A stretch of DNA of 35,794 bases from an uncultured Clostridia bacterium (GTDB lineage: Bacteria; Bacillota; Clostridia; Peptostreptococcales; Anaerovoracaceae): contig CALHKP010000010.1 of the NCBI GenBank assembly GCA_938034165.1, forward strand, positions 1-35,794, read 5' to 3'. Shown here piece by piece: positions 1-7,276 of the stretch (positions are counted from its first letter, which is position 1; every line of letters starts with the position of its first letter). Below the pieces are notes generated by a model that saw only the letters and a program-made list of their open reading frames with translations, was not told where the DNA came from and made no database searches. The position numbers and the translations under genes are program-made.

Positions 1-56
1 AAATCCAACATTTCTCTCAGCGCAGATTTTGATTTTATCAATTCGCGCTTAGTCAT
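1..56 (-). CDS. Possible 5' end of an unidentified gene (partial)
   Basis: An ATG at 54-56 on the minus strand opens a frame that runs off the left edge (MTKRELIKSKSALREMLD). The residue composition is plausible for a coding start, but there is no clear Shine-Dalgarno sequence in front of it and the frame is also open upstream, so the start is uncertain. The palindromic repeats at 104-215 lie directly upstream and could control it. Product not recognised. Confidence 0.3.
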   Translation of the reverse strand, partial: MTKRELIKSKSALREMLD

Positions 57-103
57 AAGCGGAAAATATAAGCGCAAATTGGCATTTTTGCGATATGCGC
101 CGG

Positions 104-231
104 GTTAGGTGCGACTAACCGCCCCTGGACGCTGTGTTAGGTGCGACTAACCGCCTTTGAGTACCAAGTTAGATGCAACTAACCATCTCCGAGCATTATG
201 TCAGGAGTCTTAACCACAAATCCTGCATACC
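104..231. repeat. Four 32-bp repeat units with palindromic GTTAG..CTAAC core
   Basis: Units begin at 104, 136, 168 and 200, exactly 32 bp apart. The first two share GTTAGGTGCGACTAACCGCC. The third has GTTAGATGCAACTAAC, almost a perfect 16-bp palindrome. The fourth is decayed (GTCAGGAGTCTTAAC). The remaining roughly 12 bp of each unit are variable. The 32-bp spacing is about three helical turns. The TTAG..CTAA half-sites resemble DtxR/IdeR-type metal-repressor boxes, but that is inference. A degenerate intergenic repeat family is the alternative. Confidence 0.7.
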
Positions 232-258
232 AAAAAACCCGCCATTTTGGGCGGGTTT
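232..258 (-). terminator. Intrinsic terminator of queT
   Basis: A 9-bp stem (235-243 with 250-258) with a 6-nt loop. Reading on the minus strand it is followed by a run of six T. It lies 26 bp after the queT stop. Confidence 0.85.
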
Positions 259-283
259 CACGTTTCGAGTTATGCAGAAAAGC

Positions 284-766
284 TTATCTGAATATCACCT
301 GCTTGTTTTTCTTGAGAAGTGTTCCAAGGATACTTCCCAGCACTCCGCAGGACAGAACCTGGCCGATTCCTACGGTCAGCATCATCATCGGAATCGGAAG
401 CGGTATTCCATATGCGTATTTCAGCACAAATGGCACTATCAGCGCATTCAAAAGAATAGGCGGAAGTGTCGCAAGCAGCATATTCTTTTCCCCGATTTTG
501 TGAGTGAGGAAAGCTGCAACCAGAGTAGTCAGACTTCCAATCAGGATGTCTGCGATGTGGGCGCCACCAAAGGTGTTTCCCAAGAGACAACCTACGAAGA
601 GCCCCGGAATTGCCGCCGGTGTAAATACCGGAAGTATTGTCAGCATTTCCGAAAGTCTCACCTGGACTTCTCCAAAAGAATAAGCCGCTCCTAATACAGT
701 GAGCACGACATAGACAGCTGCAATCAGCGCTGCCTGAGTGATAAACAGTACTTTTTGATTTCTCAT
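284..766 (-). CDS. queT: QueT-family queuosine-precursor transporter (ECF S component)
   Basis: A 160-aa, very hydrophobic protein with about five to six membrane segments. It has the QueT-family stretch FGEVQVRLSEMLTILPVF followed by TPAAIPGLFVGCLLGN. QueT proteins are substrate-binding S components of energy-coupling-factor transporters and import queuosine precursors such as preQ1 or queuine; the shared ECF module would be encoded elsewhere. The start ATG (764-766) follows GGAGAATTTAAT. A preQ1-I riboswitch immediately upstream (775-817) supports the substrate. The CPA2 antiporter gene ends only about 65 bp upstream, so queT may be cotranscribed with it, with the riboswitch acting between cistrons. 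It ends in its own terminator. Confidence 0.93.
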   Translation of the reverse strand: MRNQKVLFITQAALIAAVYVVLTVLGAAYSFGEVQVRLSEMLTILPVFTPAAIPGLFVGCLLGNTFGGAHIADILIGSLTTLVAAFLTHKIGEKNMLLATLPPILLNALIVPFVLKYAYGIPLPIPMMMLTVGIGQVLSCGVLGSILGTLLKKNKQVIFR

Positions 767-774
767 ATTAAATT

Positions 775-817
775 CTCCTTTAGTTTTGTTTTACGAGTGG
801 AAGGTTTCGAACACTCG
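775..817 (-). promoter_or_regulatory. preQ1-I riboswitch upstream of queT
   Basis: On the minus strand: stem P1 CGAGTG/CACTCG (812-817 with 794-799), a 12-nt loop TTCGAAACCTTC, then an A-rich tail TAAAACAAAACTAAAGGAG that ends in the Shine-Dalgarno sequence of queT. This is the compact class I preQ1 architecture, in which the A-rich tail docks in the loop as a pseudoknot. Because the tail runs into GGAG (775-778), ligand binding would be expected to hide the ribosome site. Confidence 0.85.
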
Positions 818-830
818 ATTTGTAAAATTT

Positions 831-1985
831 TTATTTCATGGTCTTTTTCAGAAGCACCGGCGTAATAATCGTCGTAACTATTACAACAAGTACGATTGGC
901 GAGAATAACGCGCTGCTTAAGAATCCCATGTTGTAGCCCTTTTGGGCAACTATCAGTGCAACTTCGCCTCTGGAAATCATTCCGATACCGATGTGCATTG
1001 CTTCTTCTGATGTGTATCCGCAGAATTTTGCACCAACTCCGCAGCCTATAATCTTTGATAGGATTGCTATAACCAACAGGATTATGGAGAATACCATCAG
1101 ACTTTTGTTCAGCCCGTGGAGATCTGTCTTGATACCTATGCTCGCAAAGAATATAGGTGAGAAGAACATGTAACCCGGAACTGTCATTTTTCTTGCAATA
1201 TCTTCTCTGATTTCATAAGATGACATGCAAAGACCAAGCAGGTAAGCTCCTGTAATATCTGCAATTCCGAAGAAATGCTCTGTTACAAAAGATACTATAA
1301 GAAGAAGAGCCATAACATATATCGAAATACGTCTCTTGTCCTTCACCTGGTCAACTGTAGGTCTCGAAGCCTTCAGGATGATTGCAAGTACAACCATCAA
1401 AATTGCATAAAGGGCGATTTTAATCAAAATTGCTATAATACTTACAGAAGAGTCCTTCATACTCGTCACAAGAGTAAGAATTATAATTCCCATGATATCG
1501 TCGATAACTGCAGCTCCGAGAATTGCATTTCCGACGCGCCCCTGAAGCTTGCCCATTTCTCTGAGCGCTTCAACAGTGATACTTACAGATGTCGCAGTAA
1601 GCACGACGCCTATAAATACAGCCGAAAGCATATCATTGAAGTTTCCCTTGTCTACGCCGAAGTAGAAATAGTAGGCTCCGAAACCTCCTACCAAAGGAAC
1701 TAGAACACCCATGCTTGCAATAACAACGAATGCCACGCTGTTTTTCTTAATTTCACTGATATCAGTGTCAAGTCCTGCCATGAACATGAGCATGATAACG
1801 CCGATTTCGGCACTCTTTACAATAAAGTCTGTCTCATCCACCAGGCCAAGCAGCGAAGGTCCCAGTATAACACCGGCTACCAGGGCGCCTACAACCTGAG
1901 GCATATTAACCTTTTGGGATATTCCTCCAAGGAATTTTGTCGACAGCAAAATTATTGCAATCGATACTAGATAAGTATAATCCAT
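831..1985 (-). CDS. CPA2-family cation:proton antiporter (Kef/Nap type)
   Basis: A 384-aa membrane protein with about 12 hydrophobic segments and no cytosolic TrkA-N or RCK domain, so it is the membrane-only form. Family features include MPQVVGALVAGVILGPSLLG near residues 28-47 and MFMAGLDTDISEI around 67-79. The stretch GAAVIDDIMGII near 157-168 carries the conserved Asp pair typical of electrogenic CPA2 exchangers. Expected role: Na+ or K+/H+ exchange across the cytoplasmic membrane. The start follows GGAGG with good spacing. queT lies downstream; upstream the regulator's terminator separates it from the next gene. Which cation it uses cannot be told from sequence. Confidence 0.9.
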   Translation of the reverse strand: MDYTYLVSIAIILLSTKFLGGISQKVNMPQVVGALVAGVILGPSLLGLVDETDFIVKSAEIGVIMLMFMAGLDTDISEIKKNSVAFVVIASMGVLVPLVGGFGAYYFYFGVDKGNFNDMLSAVFIGVVLTATSVSITVEALREMGKLQGRVGNAILGAAVIDDIMGIIILTLVTSMKDSSVSIIAILIKIALYAILMVVLAIILKASRPTVDQVKDKRRISIYVMALLLIVSFVTEHFFGIADITGAYLLGLCMSSYEIREDIARKMTVPGYMFFSPIFFASIGIKTDLHGLNKSLMVFSIILLVIAILSKIIGCGVGAKFCGYTSEEAMHIGIGMISRGEVALIVAQKGYNMGFLSSALFSPIVLVVIVTTIITPVLLKKTMK

Positions 1986-2023
1986 TCACACACCTCCATA
2001 GATAACTAATCTACTTTGACTCA

Positions 2024-2046
2024 GAAAAAACGGGGCAAATACCCCG
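2024..2046 (-). terminator. Intrinsic terminator after the sigma-54 regulator gene
   Basis: On the minus strand, CGGGG TATTTG CCCCG followed by TTTTTT (stem 2031-2035 with 2042-2046). It separates the regulator from the antiporter gene downstream. Confidence 0.85.
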
Positions 2047-2100
2047 CCGTTCTTGTCACAAATGATTATTATATCATCCGGAAGGCAAAATTTCAATACA

Positions 2101-4197
2101 TTATAAATTGTATTTCAGCTTCTTTCTGGCAAAGGTAGTTTGCGGAAGGTCAAGAAGCTCAGCTGCTTTTCGGGTGGTTTTTCCTTTTTTCAGGGCAAAT
2201 TCTATTATTTGTTTTTCCTGCTCCTCCATTATTTCGTGGAAGTTCAGGTGTTCGGCCTCCTCGAAGTCGGTTTTTATGCTCAAAGCCGCGCTTCCAAAAG
2301 TGCTTTCGTTTAAGAGATTACCTACCTGCTGAGCTGTTATCACAGTGTCGCGGCAGTTAATTACCAGTCTGTGAACTACATTTTCCAGTTCTCTTACGTT
2401 ACCTGGCCAGTTGTATTTTTTCAAAAGCTGCATAGCTCCTGAATCTATGATTCTCTCAACACCATATTTCTTAGACCAGCCTGCGGCAAAGGTTTCTGCA
2501 AGACAGACAATATCGTCTCTTCTCTTTCTGAGAGGCGGAACATCTATGCTGCATATGTTAAGTCTGTAAAACAAGTCTTCTCTGAACTTTCCGTTCTGAA
2601 CAAGTTCCATAAGCGGCACATTGTTAGCCACAACAACTCGCACATTGACAGATATCTGCTTGGTTCCGCCAACTCTGTAAAAAGTATTTTCCTGAAGAAC
2701 TCTGAGAAGCTTTGACTGCATATTCATAGAAAGTGTTCCGATTTCGTCCAGGAAGAGAATTCCGTTATTGGCCATTTCAAAATAGCCTTTCTTTCCGGAT
2801 GTTCCTGCTCCGGTAAATGCACCGGGTTCGTATCCGAAGAATTCAGATTCCGCAAGGCTCTCCTGAATCGTCGCGCAGTTAATTTTTATGCATGCATTGG
2901 CATGTCTCTCACTGTTTTGGTGAATCAGCGAAAGGATTTTTTCTTTACCTACGCCGGTTTCCCCCTGGATAATCACATTACAGTCGTACTTTGCAATATT
3001 CATTACCTCGTCCACCAGCTTTTTGGTAACCCTACTCTGATAAACAAAGTCGTCATTTCTGCCTGCACTGTCTAGTGCTATACTCTTGACCCTGCTCTCA
3101 GAAACCTCGTTTTGCTTCTTGCTGTTGTCGTAAGTGGCATTTATCTTATCCAAAACGGGCTTGACACTTTTTATAAGTTCGATTGTGAATTTTGGATAAT
3201 TTTCTATATACTGGTCAAATGCATACGTAATTACGTATTTTCCCATTGTTTCCGCCACAGTCTGAGCTATGTCATAGTGACTCTTTACGGTGGTGAAATA
3301 TATATAACCTGCCTCCTTTGCAAGAAAAACCGCAAGAGTTTCAGCACCAAAGATATCCTCTGCAACTATTACAATATCTGCATCAAAGTCATTATCGCCT
3401 TTGATTTTTTCCATTCCGTAAATCTTCTGCTGTGAGTGAACAGGATCCGAAAGGTCCACAAACCATGTGTCATCCACAAGAGGTTTCATCAACTCAACGA
3501 TTTCATCTCTAGTCAGACTTTCTCGGATATTTTCGTCCATTATTGCGATTACCCGACAGTCCGGCGATGCCTTTTTAATTGCTGCTGCATATATCACAGT
3601 AGTTATGGAGTTAATTCCCATGATTACGACTTTTTTTGCATCGCAAATTTTCGCCAGTTCGTGAGCACTGTAAGGGCAGCCTGCTTCGTTGATTGCATGA
3701 AGCGTGTAATCCGCACTTACACTATCGTCCCATTTATGTGCAGGTGAAGCATCAAAGAGAATAGCATGTCCCTCACACATTACTTGCCCATAGTTATAGT
3801 CTATGTCCAAAATCTTGTCGATTTTCATCGGAACCCCGCACAGGGAAGTCAGCGAATAAATCTTGTCACCTTCGCTGAGAGCTGCGGTTTTCTTGAGATC
3901 CGGAGAAATCTCGTCTACAGTTCCCATCAGGATACCTCCGGTACCCGTAAACGGATTATGCATTTTCCCTCTTTTTTCTACAATGTCCATTATTTTCAGC
4001 TTAACCTTTGCATCATCAAAGCTACAGCTATTTGCTATCTGCTGGAAGCTATCCCACTCTACATTGATTCTTTCGAGTTTGATTCTTGCTTCCCCATTAC
4101 CCACTTTTGGGTTATTGTCAACCTTCCAGGCTGTTGACGGGACAACGCCCCTAGGTTCAAGGACTCGTGAGAGCCCGAAATTTTTGTGTTCAAACAT
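2101..4197 (-). CDS. Sigma-54 activator with L-erythro-3,5-diaminohexanoate dehydrogenase-like sensor
   Basis: A 698-aa fusion. Residues 1 to about 355 resemble lysine-fermentation enzyme Kdd along their length: RVLEPRGVVPSTAWKVDN at 11-28 and IVEKRGKMHNPFTGTGGILM at 72-91. The expected Gly-rich NAD(P) loop is eroded (VVIMGINSITT, 190-200), suggesting a ligand sensor rather than an active dehydrogenase. Residues about 385-620 are the AAA+ sigma-54 interaction domain: Walker A GETGVGKE 412-419, GAFTGA 459-464, Walker B LFLDEIG 491-497. The C-terminus (about 670-698) is a Fis-type helix-turn-helix. The gene is divergent from the NhaC antiporter, which has sigma-54 promoters, so that is the likely target. 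From memory, lysine-fermentation clusters encode a sigma-54 regulator called KamR; whether this is its orthologue needs a search. Ribosome site AAAAGGGG. Confidence 0.93.
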   Translation of the reverse strand: MFEHKNFGLSRVLEPRGVVPSTAWKVDNNPKVGNGEARIKLERINVEWDSFQQIANSCSFDDAKVKLKIMDIVEKRGKMHNPFTGTGGILMGTVDEISPDLKKTAALSEGDKIYSLTSLCGVPMKIDKILDIDYNYGQVMCEGHAILFDASPAHKWDDSVSADYTLHAINEAGCPYSAHELAKICDAKKVVIMGINSITTVIYAAAIKKASPDCRVIAIMDENIRESLTRDEIVELMKPLVDDTWFVDLSDPVHSQQKIYGMEKIKGDNDFDADIVIVAEDIFGAETLAVFLAKEAGYIYFTTVKSHYDIAQTVAETMGKYVITYAFDQYIENYPKFTIELIKSVKPVLDKINATYDNSKKQNEVSESRVKSIALDSAGRNDDFVYQSRVTKKLVDEVMNIAKYDCNVIIQGETGVGKEKILSLIHQNSERHANACIKINCATIQESLAESEFFGYEPGAFTGAGTSGKKGYFEMANNGILFLDEIGTLSMNMQSKLLRVLQENTFYRVGGTKQISVNVRVVVANNVPLMELVQNGKFREDLFYRLNICSIDVPPLRKRRDDIVCLAETFAAGWSKKYGVERIIDSGAMQLLKKYNWPGNVRELENVVHRLVINCRDTVITAQQVGNLLNESTFGSAALSIKTDFEEAEHLNFHEIMEEQEKQIIEFALKKGKTTRKAAELLDLPQTTFARKKLKYNL

Positions 4198-4224
4198 TCA
4201 GTAAATCCCCTTTTCTATAACCAG

Positions 4225-4254
4225 TGCAAAAGCCTGATATTTCAACCTTTTGCA
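4225..4254. promoter_or_regulatory. Candidate upstream activator sequence (UAS)
   Basis: A perfect 8-bp inverted repeat, TGCAAAAG (4225-4232) and CTTTTGCA (4247-4254), separated by 14 bp. It lies about 105-135 bp upstream of the first -24/-12 element, a typical distance for an enhancer-binding protein, and just upstream of the regulator's own start, so it could also serve autoregulation. Function is inferred. Confidence 0.5.
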
Positions 4255-4358
4255 AATATAAATTCTTTTGATTAATACACCGGCATGCGTTTTACATAAT
4301 CGCCATTTTATATTTTATTATTACTCATGTATTTTTGTCAATGCTTTAGACCCATTTT

Positions 4359-4373
4359 TGGCACATGTTTTGC
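4359..4373 (+). promoter_or_regulatory. Sigma-54 promoter 1 (-24/-12)
   Basis: TGGCAC ATGTT TTGC matches the consensus TGGCAC-N5-TTGC exactly. It points toward the NhaC gene but is about 250 bp from its start. It is flanked by the exact inverted repeat CCATTTTTGG (4352-4361) and CCAAAAATGG (4383-4392). Confidence 0.75.
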
Positions 4374-4530
4374 GATAAAATTCCAAAAATGGTTTTCATG
4401 TTTTTCTCTTTCCTCTTAAATGCGAATAAAATTCCTCTTAGTTCACCATATGTTCCCATAATTCCGAAACATTTTCCCCATATCGTCCTTTATTGTTCTT
4501 GTACAGGCATTTGTTAAAAATAAATCAAAT

Positions 4531-4545
4531 TGGCACACTATTTGC
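4531..4545 (+). promoter_or_regulatory. Sigma-54 promoter 2 (-24/-12) of the NhaC gene
   Basis: TGGCAC ACTAT TTGC, again a full consensus match. Expected transcription start is near 4557, giving a leader of about 70 nt before the ATG at 4626. This site shows that any start codon within it is not used. Confidence 0.85.
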
Positions 4546-4625
4546 GTAATTATATAGCTGACACAAAATTTATTTGTTATTTGGGGTATATCAGCCCGAG
4601 AAAAAAATCAATTAAGGAGAAACTG

Positions 4626-6134
4626 ATGAATTTTTTAAAAGCTTTTGTAAAGTTTATACCTGTATTCGTACTTGCAGGTCTGATGATGGCAAAATTCGAC
4701 GCTCTCATCGCAGCTCCGATTGCTACTATTGTTGCTGTAGTAATCGCTAACTGGACAGAAAAACTTAACTTTAAGGACTGCATGGATGCAGCAATGGCAA
4801 GCATTCAAAACATCCTGGTTGCACTGTTCATTCTTATGTTCGCTTATGCAATGGCAAGCGCATTTATGTCAACAGGCGTAGGCGCATCCGTAGTAAACAT
4901 TGCACTTTCACTTGGAATCACAGCAAGAACTACAGCTGTTGTAGGACTTTGCGTAACCGCAATCCTTTCTGTTGCAACAGGTTCTTCATGGGGAACTTTT
5001 GCAGCATGTGCACCAATCTTCCTGTGGCTCATTCATATCGTTGACCCGGGCTGTGCAGATTCCGGAAGCCTTCTTCTTGTTACTTGTGCAACTGCAGGCG
5101 GCGCATGCTTTGGAGACAACATCGGACTTATTTCAGATACTACTATCGTTTCTTCAGGTATCCAGGGCGTAGAAGTTGTAGACAGAATCAGAACACAGGG
5201 TGTGTGGTCAGTTTCATGTCTCATCCTTGCAGGAATCGTATTCTACATCGCAGGAACTGTAATGGGACTTTCAACTGCACCGGCTGATACAGCAGGAGTT
5301 CTTGACTCAATCCCACAGAGTGCCTTTGCTTATCTGGAAGTAGAAAAGCCTGAAGCTATCGATCTTCTTAACCAGGTAGAAAGCGGCGTTCCTCTATATA
5401 TGATCATCCCTCTTATTTTGGTAATCACACTTGCTGTTATCGGACTCAACACTTTTGCCTGCATCGGATCAGGCATCGTTTCAGCATATGTGCTCGGGCT
5501 TTTCGCAGGAACTACTTCTGTTACAAACGGAGGTCTTATTGCTTACCTGGAAATGTGTAAAGAAGGTTTTGCTTCTGCAGGTTCATGGGTAGTTGTTATG
5601 ATGATGTGGGTTGCTGCATTCGGCGGAATCATGGGCAAGATGAAAGCCTTCGAACCACTGTCAAATCTTGTTATCAAAGTTTCAAGAAAGGTTCGTCACC
5701 TCATGCTTTGCAACGGACTTCTCTGCATCCTGGGTAATGCAGTTCTTTCTGACGAAATGGCTCAGATTGTTACTGTTGGACCAATCATCAAAGACATTAC
5801 AGACGAAAACGTTGAAGCAAGCGAAGAAGATATGTACAAACTAAAACTGAGAAACGCTACATTCGGAGATGCAATGGGCGTATTCGGTTCACAGCTTATT
5901 CCATGGCACGTTTACCTTGGTTTCTACGTTGGTATCGCTGCAAACGTATATCCACTTTATAAGTTTGCAAATACAGACTTTATCAAGTTCAACTTCATGG
6001 CTATGATTGCGGTATTATCATTACTGATCCTCACTGCTACAGGCGCAGACAGATTCATTCCACTGTTCGGAATTCCGTCTGAACCTCAGGTTTCACTGAA
6101 AAAGCACAACGAAACAGCAAGCGAAGTTCAGTAA
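4626..6134 (+). CDS. NhaC-family Na+/H+ antiporter
   Basis: A 502-aa integral membrane protein with about 11-12 hydrophobic segments. The conserved NhaC-like stretches are SVATGSSWGTFAACAPIFL and TAGGACFGDNIGLISDTTIV. Members of this superfamily exchange Na+ for protons, and some exchange organic substrates. The start is placed at ATG 4626, seven bases after AAGGAG (4614-4619). The frame is open further upstream to a TTG at 4530, but that would lie inside the sigma-54 promoter. It is transcribed divergently from the sigma-54 activator and ends in a strong bidirectional terminator. The dehydrogenase-like sensor next door suggests a role during lysine or other amino-acid fermentation (inference). 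Confidence 0.92.
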   Translation: MNFLKAFVKFIPVFVLAGLMMAKFDALIAAPIATIVAVVIANWTEKLNFKDCMDAAMASIQNILVALFILMFAYAMASAFMSTGVGASVVNIALSLGITARTTAVVGLCVTAILSVATGSSWGTFAACAPIFLWLIHIVDPGCADSGSLLLVTCATAGGACFGDNIGLISDTTIVSSGIQGVEVVDRIRTQGVWSVSCLILAGIVFYIAGTVMGLSTAPADTAGVLDSIPQSAFAYLEVEKPEAIDLLNQVESGVPLYMIIPLILVITLAVIGLNTFACIGSGIVSAYVLGLFAGTTSVTNGGLIAYLEMCKEGFASAGSWVVVMMMWVAAFGGIMGKMKAFEPLSNLVIKVSRKVRHLMLCNGLLCILGNAVLSDEMAQIVTVGPIIKDITDENVEASEEDMYKLKLRNATFGDAMGVFGSQLIPWHVYLGFYVGIAANVYPLYKFANTDFIKFNFMAMIAVLSLLILTATGADRFIPLFGIPSEPQVSLKKHNETASEVQ

Positions 6135-6174
6135 CTTATACATATATTTTCATTTGAATCAAATAACCTTAGAC

Positions 6175-6195
6175 GGTGCGCTCGGCGAGCGCACC
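6175..6195 (+). terminator. GC-rich hairpin after the NhaC gene
   Basis: A perfect 9-bp stem GGTGCGCTC/GAGCGCACC with a 3-nt loop and no U-tract. It probably stabilises the 3' end or assists the terminator just downstream. Confidence 0.5.
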
Positions 6196-6200
6196 CTACT

Positions 6201-6240
6201 AAAAGACGGGAGATGAAATCAATCATCTCCCGTCTTTTTA
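6201..6240. terminator. Bidirectional terminator between NhaC gene and pstS
   Basis: A perfect 16-bp stem (6201-6216 with 6223-6238) whose ends are A4 and T5, so it works for both the NhaC gene (plus) and pstS (minus). Confidence 0.92.
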
Positions 6241-6279
6241 TAATGGTTTTCAAGTAAGGTTTGAAGATTACTCCCTTAA

Positions 6280-7167
6280 TTATTTAACATCTTCCCACTT
6301 AGTGATTTCACCTGTGTAGATTTTCTGAACCATTTCGCTTGAGATATCTTCGATTGCGTTAGCTTTGTTTACGATTACTGCGATACCGTCAAGTGCGATT
6401 GCCGTTCCTGTTGCACCCTGTGAAACTTCCTCGTCCTTCAGTTCTCTTGATGCCATACCGATGTCTGCTGCACCTTCAATTGCTGAGCTTACGCCTGTGC
6501 TTGAGTCTGACTGCTGAACTTCGATGTCTAGATCTGGGTTAATTTTGTTATATGCTTCCTTCAGCTTTTCCATGAGTGGTGTAACTGATGATGACCCTGC
6601 GATTGTAAGTTTGCCTGTAACTTTGCCGCCGTTGAATGCGCCTTCGTTACCCTGGCTGATATATCCTTCTTTTTCTACAACTTTCTGACCTTCTTCACTC
6701 ATGATGTACTTGATGAAATCCTGAGCCTGTTCTGTCTGTGCTGAAACTTCGCCTTTAGTTACGATATTAAAAGGTCTTGCGATCTTGTAATCCCCGCTCT
6801 TAACGTTTGCCGCTGTAGCCTCAACTCCGTCAACCTTCAGAGCCTTTACTGTATCTCCCAGTGTTCCAAGAGAAACATATCCGATTGCGTTTTCGTTTCC
6901 TTCAACTGTCTGAAGCATTACTGCTGTTGAGTTTGTGATTTCGGCAGAAGTGATTGTGTTGTCAACCTTTTCTCCGCTCTCATCCTTTGTTTCGATTCCG
7001 AACAGTTCTATGAACGCTCCTCTTGTTCCTGAACCTTCTTCTCTGGAAATTACGCTGATGTCGCCGGAAGCTCCCTCTGATGACTTCTTATCTCCGCCAC
7101 ATCCTGTCAGTAGACCGAGTGCAAGTGTAAATGCAAGTCCTGCAACCAAAATTTTCTTCATTTTCAT
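6280..7167 (-). CDS. pstS: PstS-like phosphate-binding lipoprotein, domains in permuted order
   Basis: A 295-aa secreted lipoprotein with a lipobox LLTGC (Cys23). It should capture phosphate outside the membrane and deliver it to PstCA. The segment order is unusual. Residues about 36-170 (SREEGSGTRGAF at 41-52, EGYI at 167-170) match the C-terminal half of ordinary PstS. Residues about 185-295 (IAGSSSVTP 189-197, DIGMASRELK 235-244, IYTGEITKW 283-291) match the N-terminal half. The protein ends just where normal PstS would continue into the SREEGSGTRG part, so it looks like a circular permutation. All phosphate-binding segments seem present. Start ATG follows GGAGG. It has its own PhoP box pair and is the last gene of the pst group. 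Confidence 0.92.
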   Translation of the reverse strand: MKMKKILVAGLAFTLALGLLTGCGGDKKSSEGASGDISVISREEGSGTRGAFIELFGIETKDESGEKVDNTITSAEITNSTAVMLQTVEGNENAIGYVSLGTLGDTVKALKVDGVEATAANVKSGDYKIARPFNIVTKGEVSAQTEQAQDFIKYIMSEEGQKVVEKEGYISQGNEGAFNGGKVTGKLTIAGSSSVTPLMEKLKEAYNKINPDLDIEVQQSDSSTGVSSAIEGAADIGMASRELKDEEVSQGATGTAIALDGIAVIVNKANAIEDISSEMVQKIYTGEITKWEDVK

Positions 7168-7255
7168 TTCTTTTTCCTCCGTTAAACTTAATTGTTTTTC
7201 CTTTTCGTTGTATCTATATAATATGTTTCTTTTATTAAGTCCAAAATCACGTTTA

Positions 7256-7272
7256 TGTTAAATACATGTTAA
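7256..7272 (-). promoter_or_regulatory. PhoP box pair before pstS
   Basis: On the minus strand, TTAACA TGTAT TTAACA: two hexamers 11 bp apart, the spacing of Gram-positive PhoP boxes (TT[ACT]ACA repeats). The same arrangement precedes pstC. It allows phosphate-starvation induction of pstS apart from the pstCAB-phoU transcript. Confidence 0.8.
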
Positions 7273-7276
7273 ATCG

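Noticed and set aside
104..231. The 32-bp repeats as a CRISPR array
   Set aside because: The conserved part is about 16-20 bp, spacers are only about 12 bp, the repeats diverge strongly and no cas genes are in the window.
4389..4517. A 42-codon frame between the two sigma-54 promoters
   Set aside because: No ribosome site and a composition that simply reflects the T/C-rich spacer.
4530..4625. N-terminal extension of the NhaC protein to a TTG start
   Set aside because: It would lie inside the -24/-12 promoter and upstream of the expected transcription start; ATG 4626 has a proper AAGGAG.
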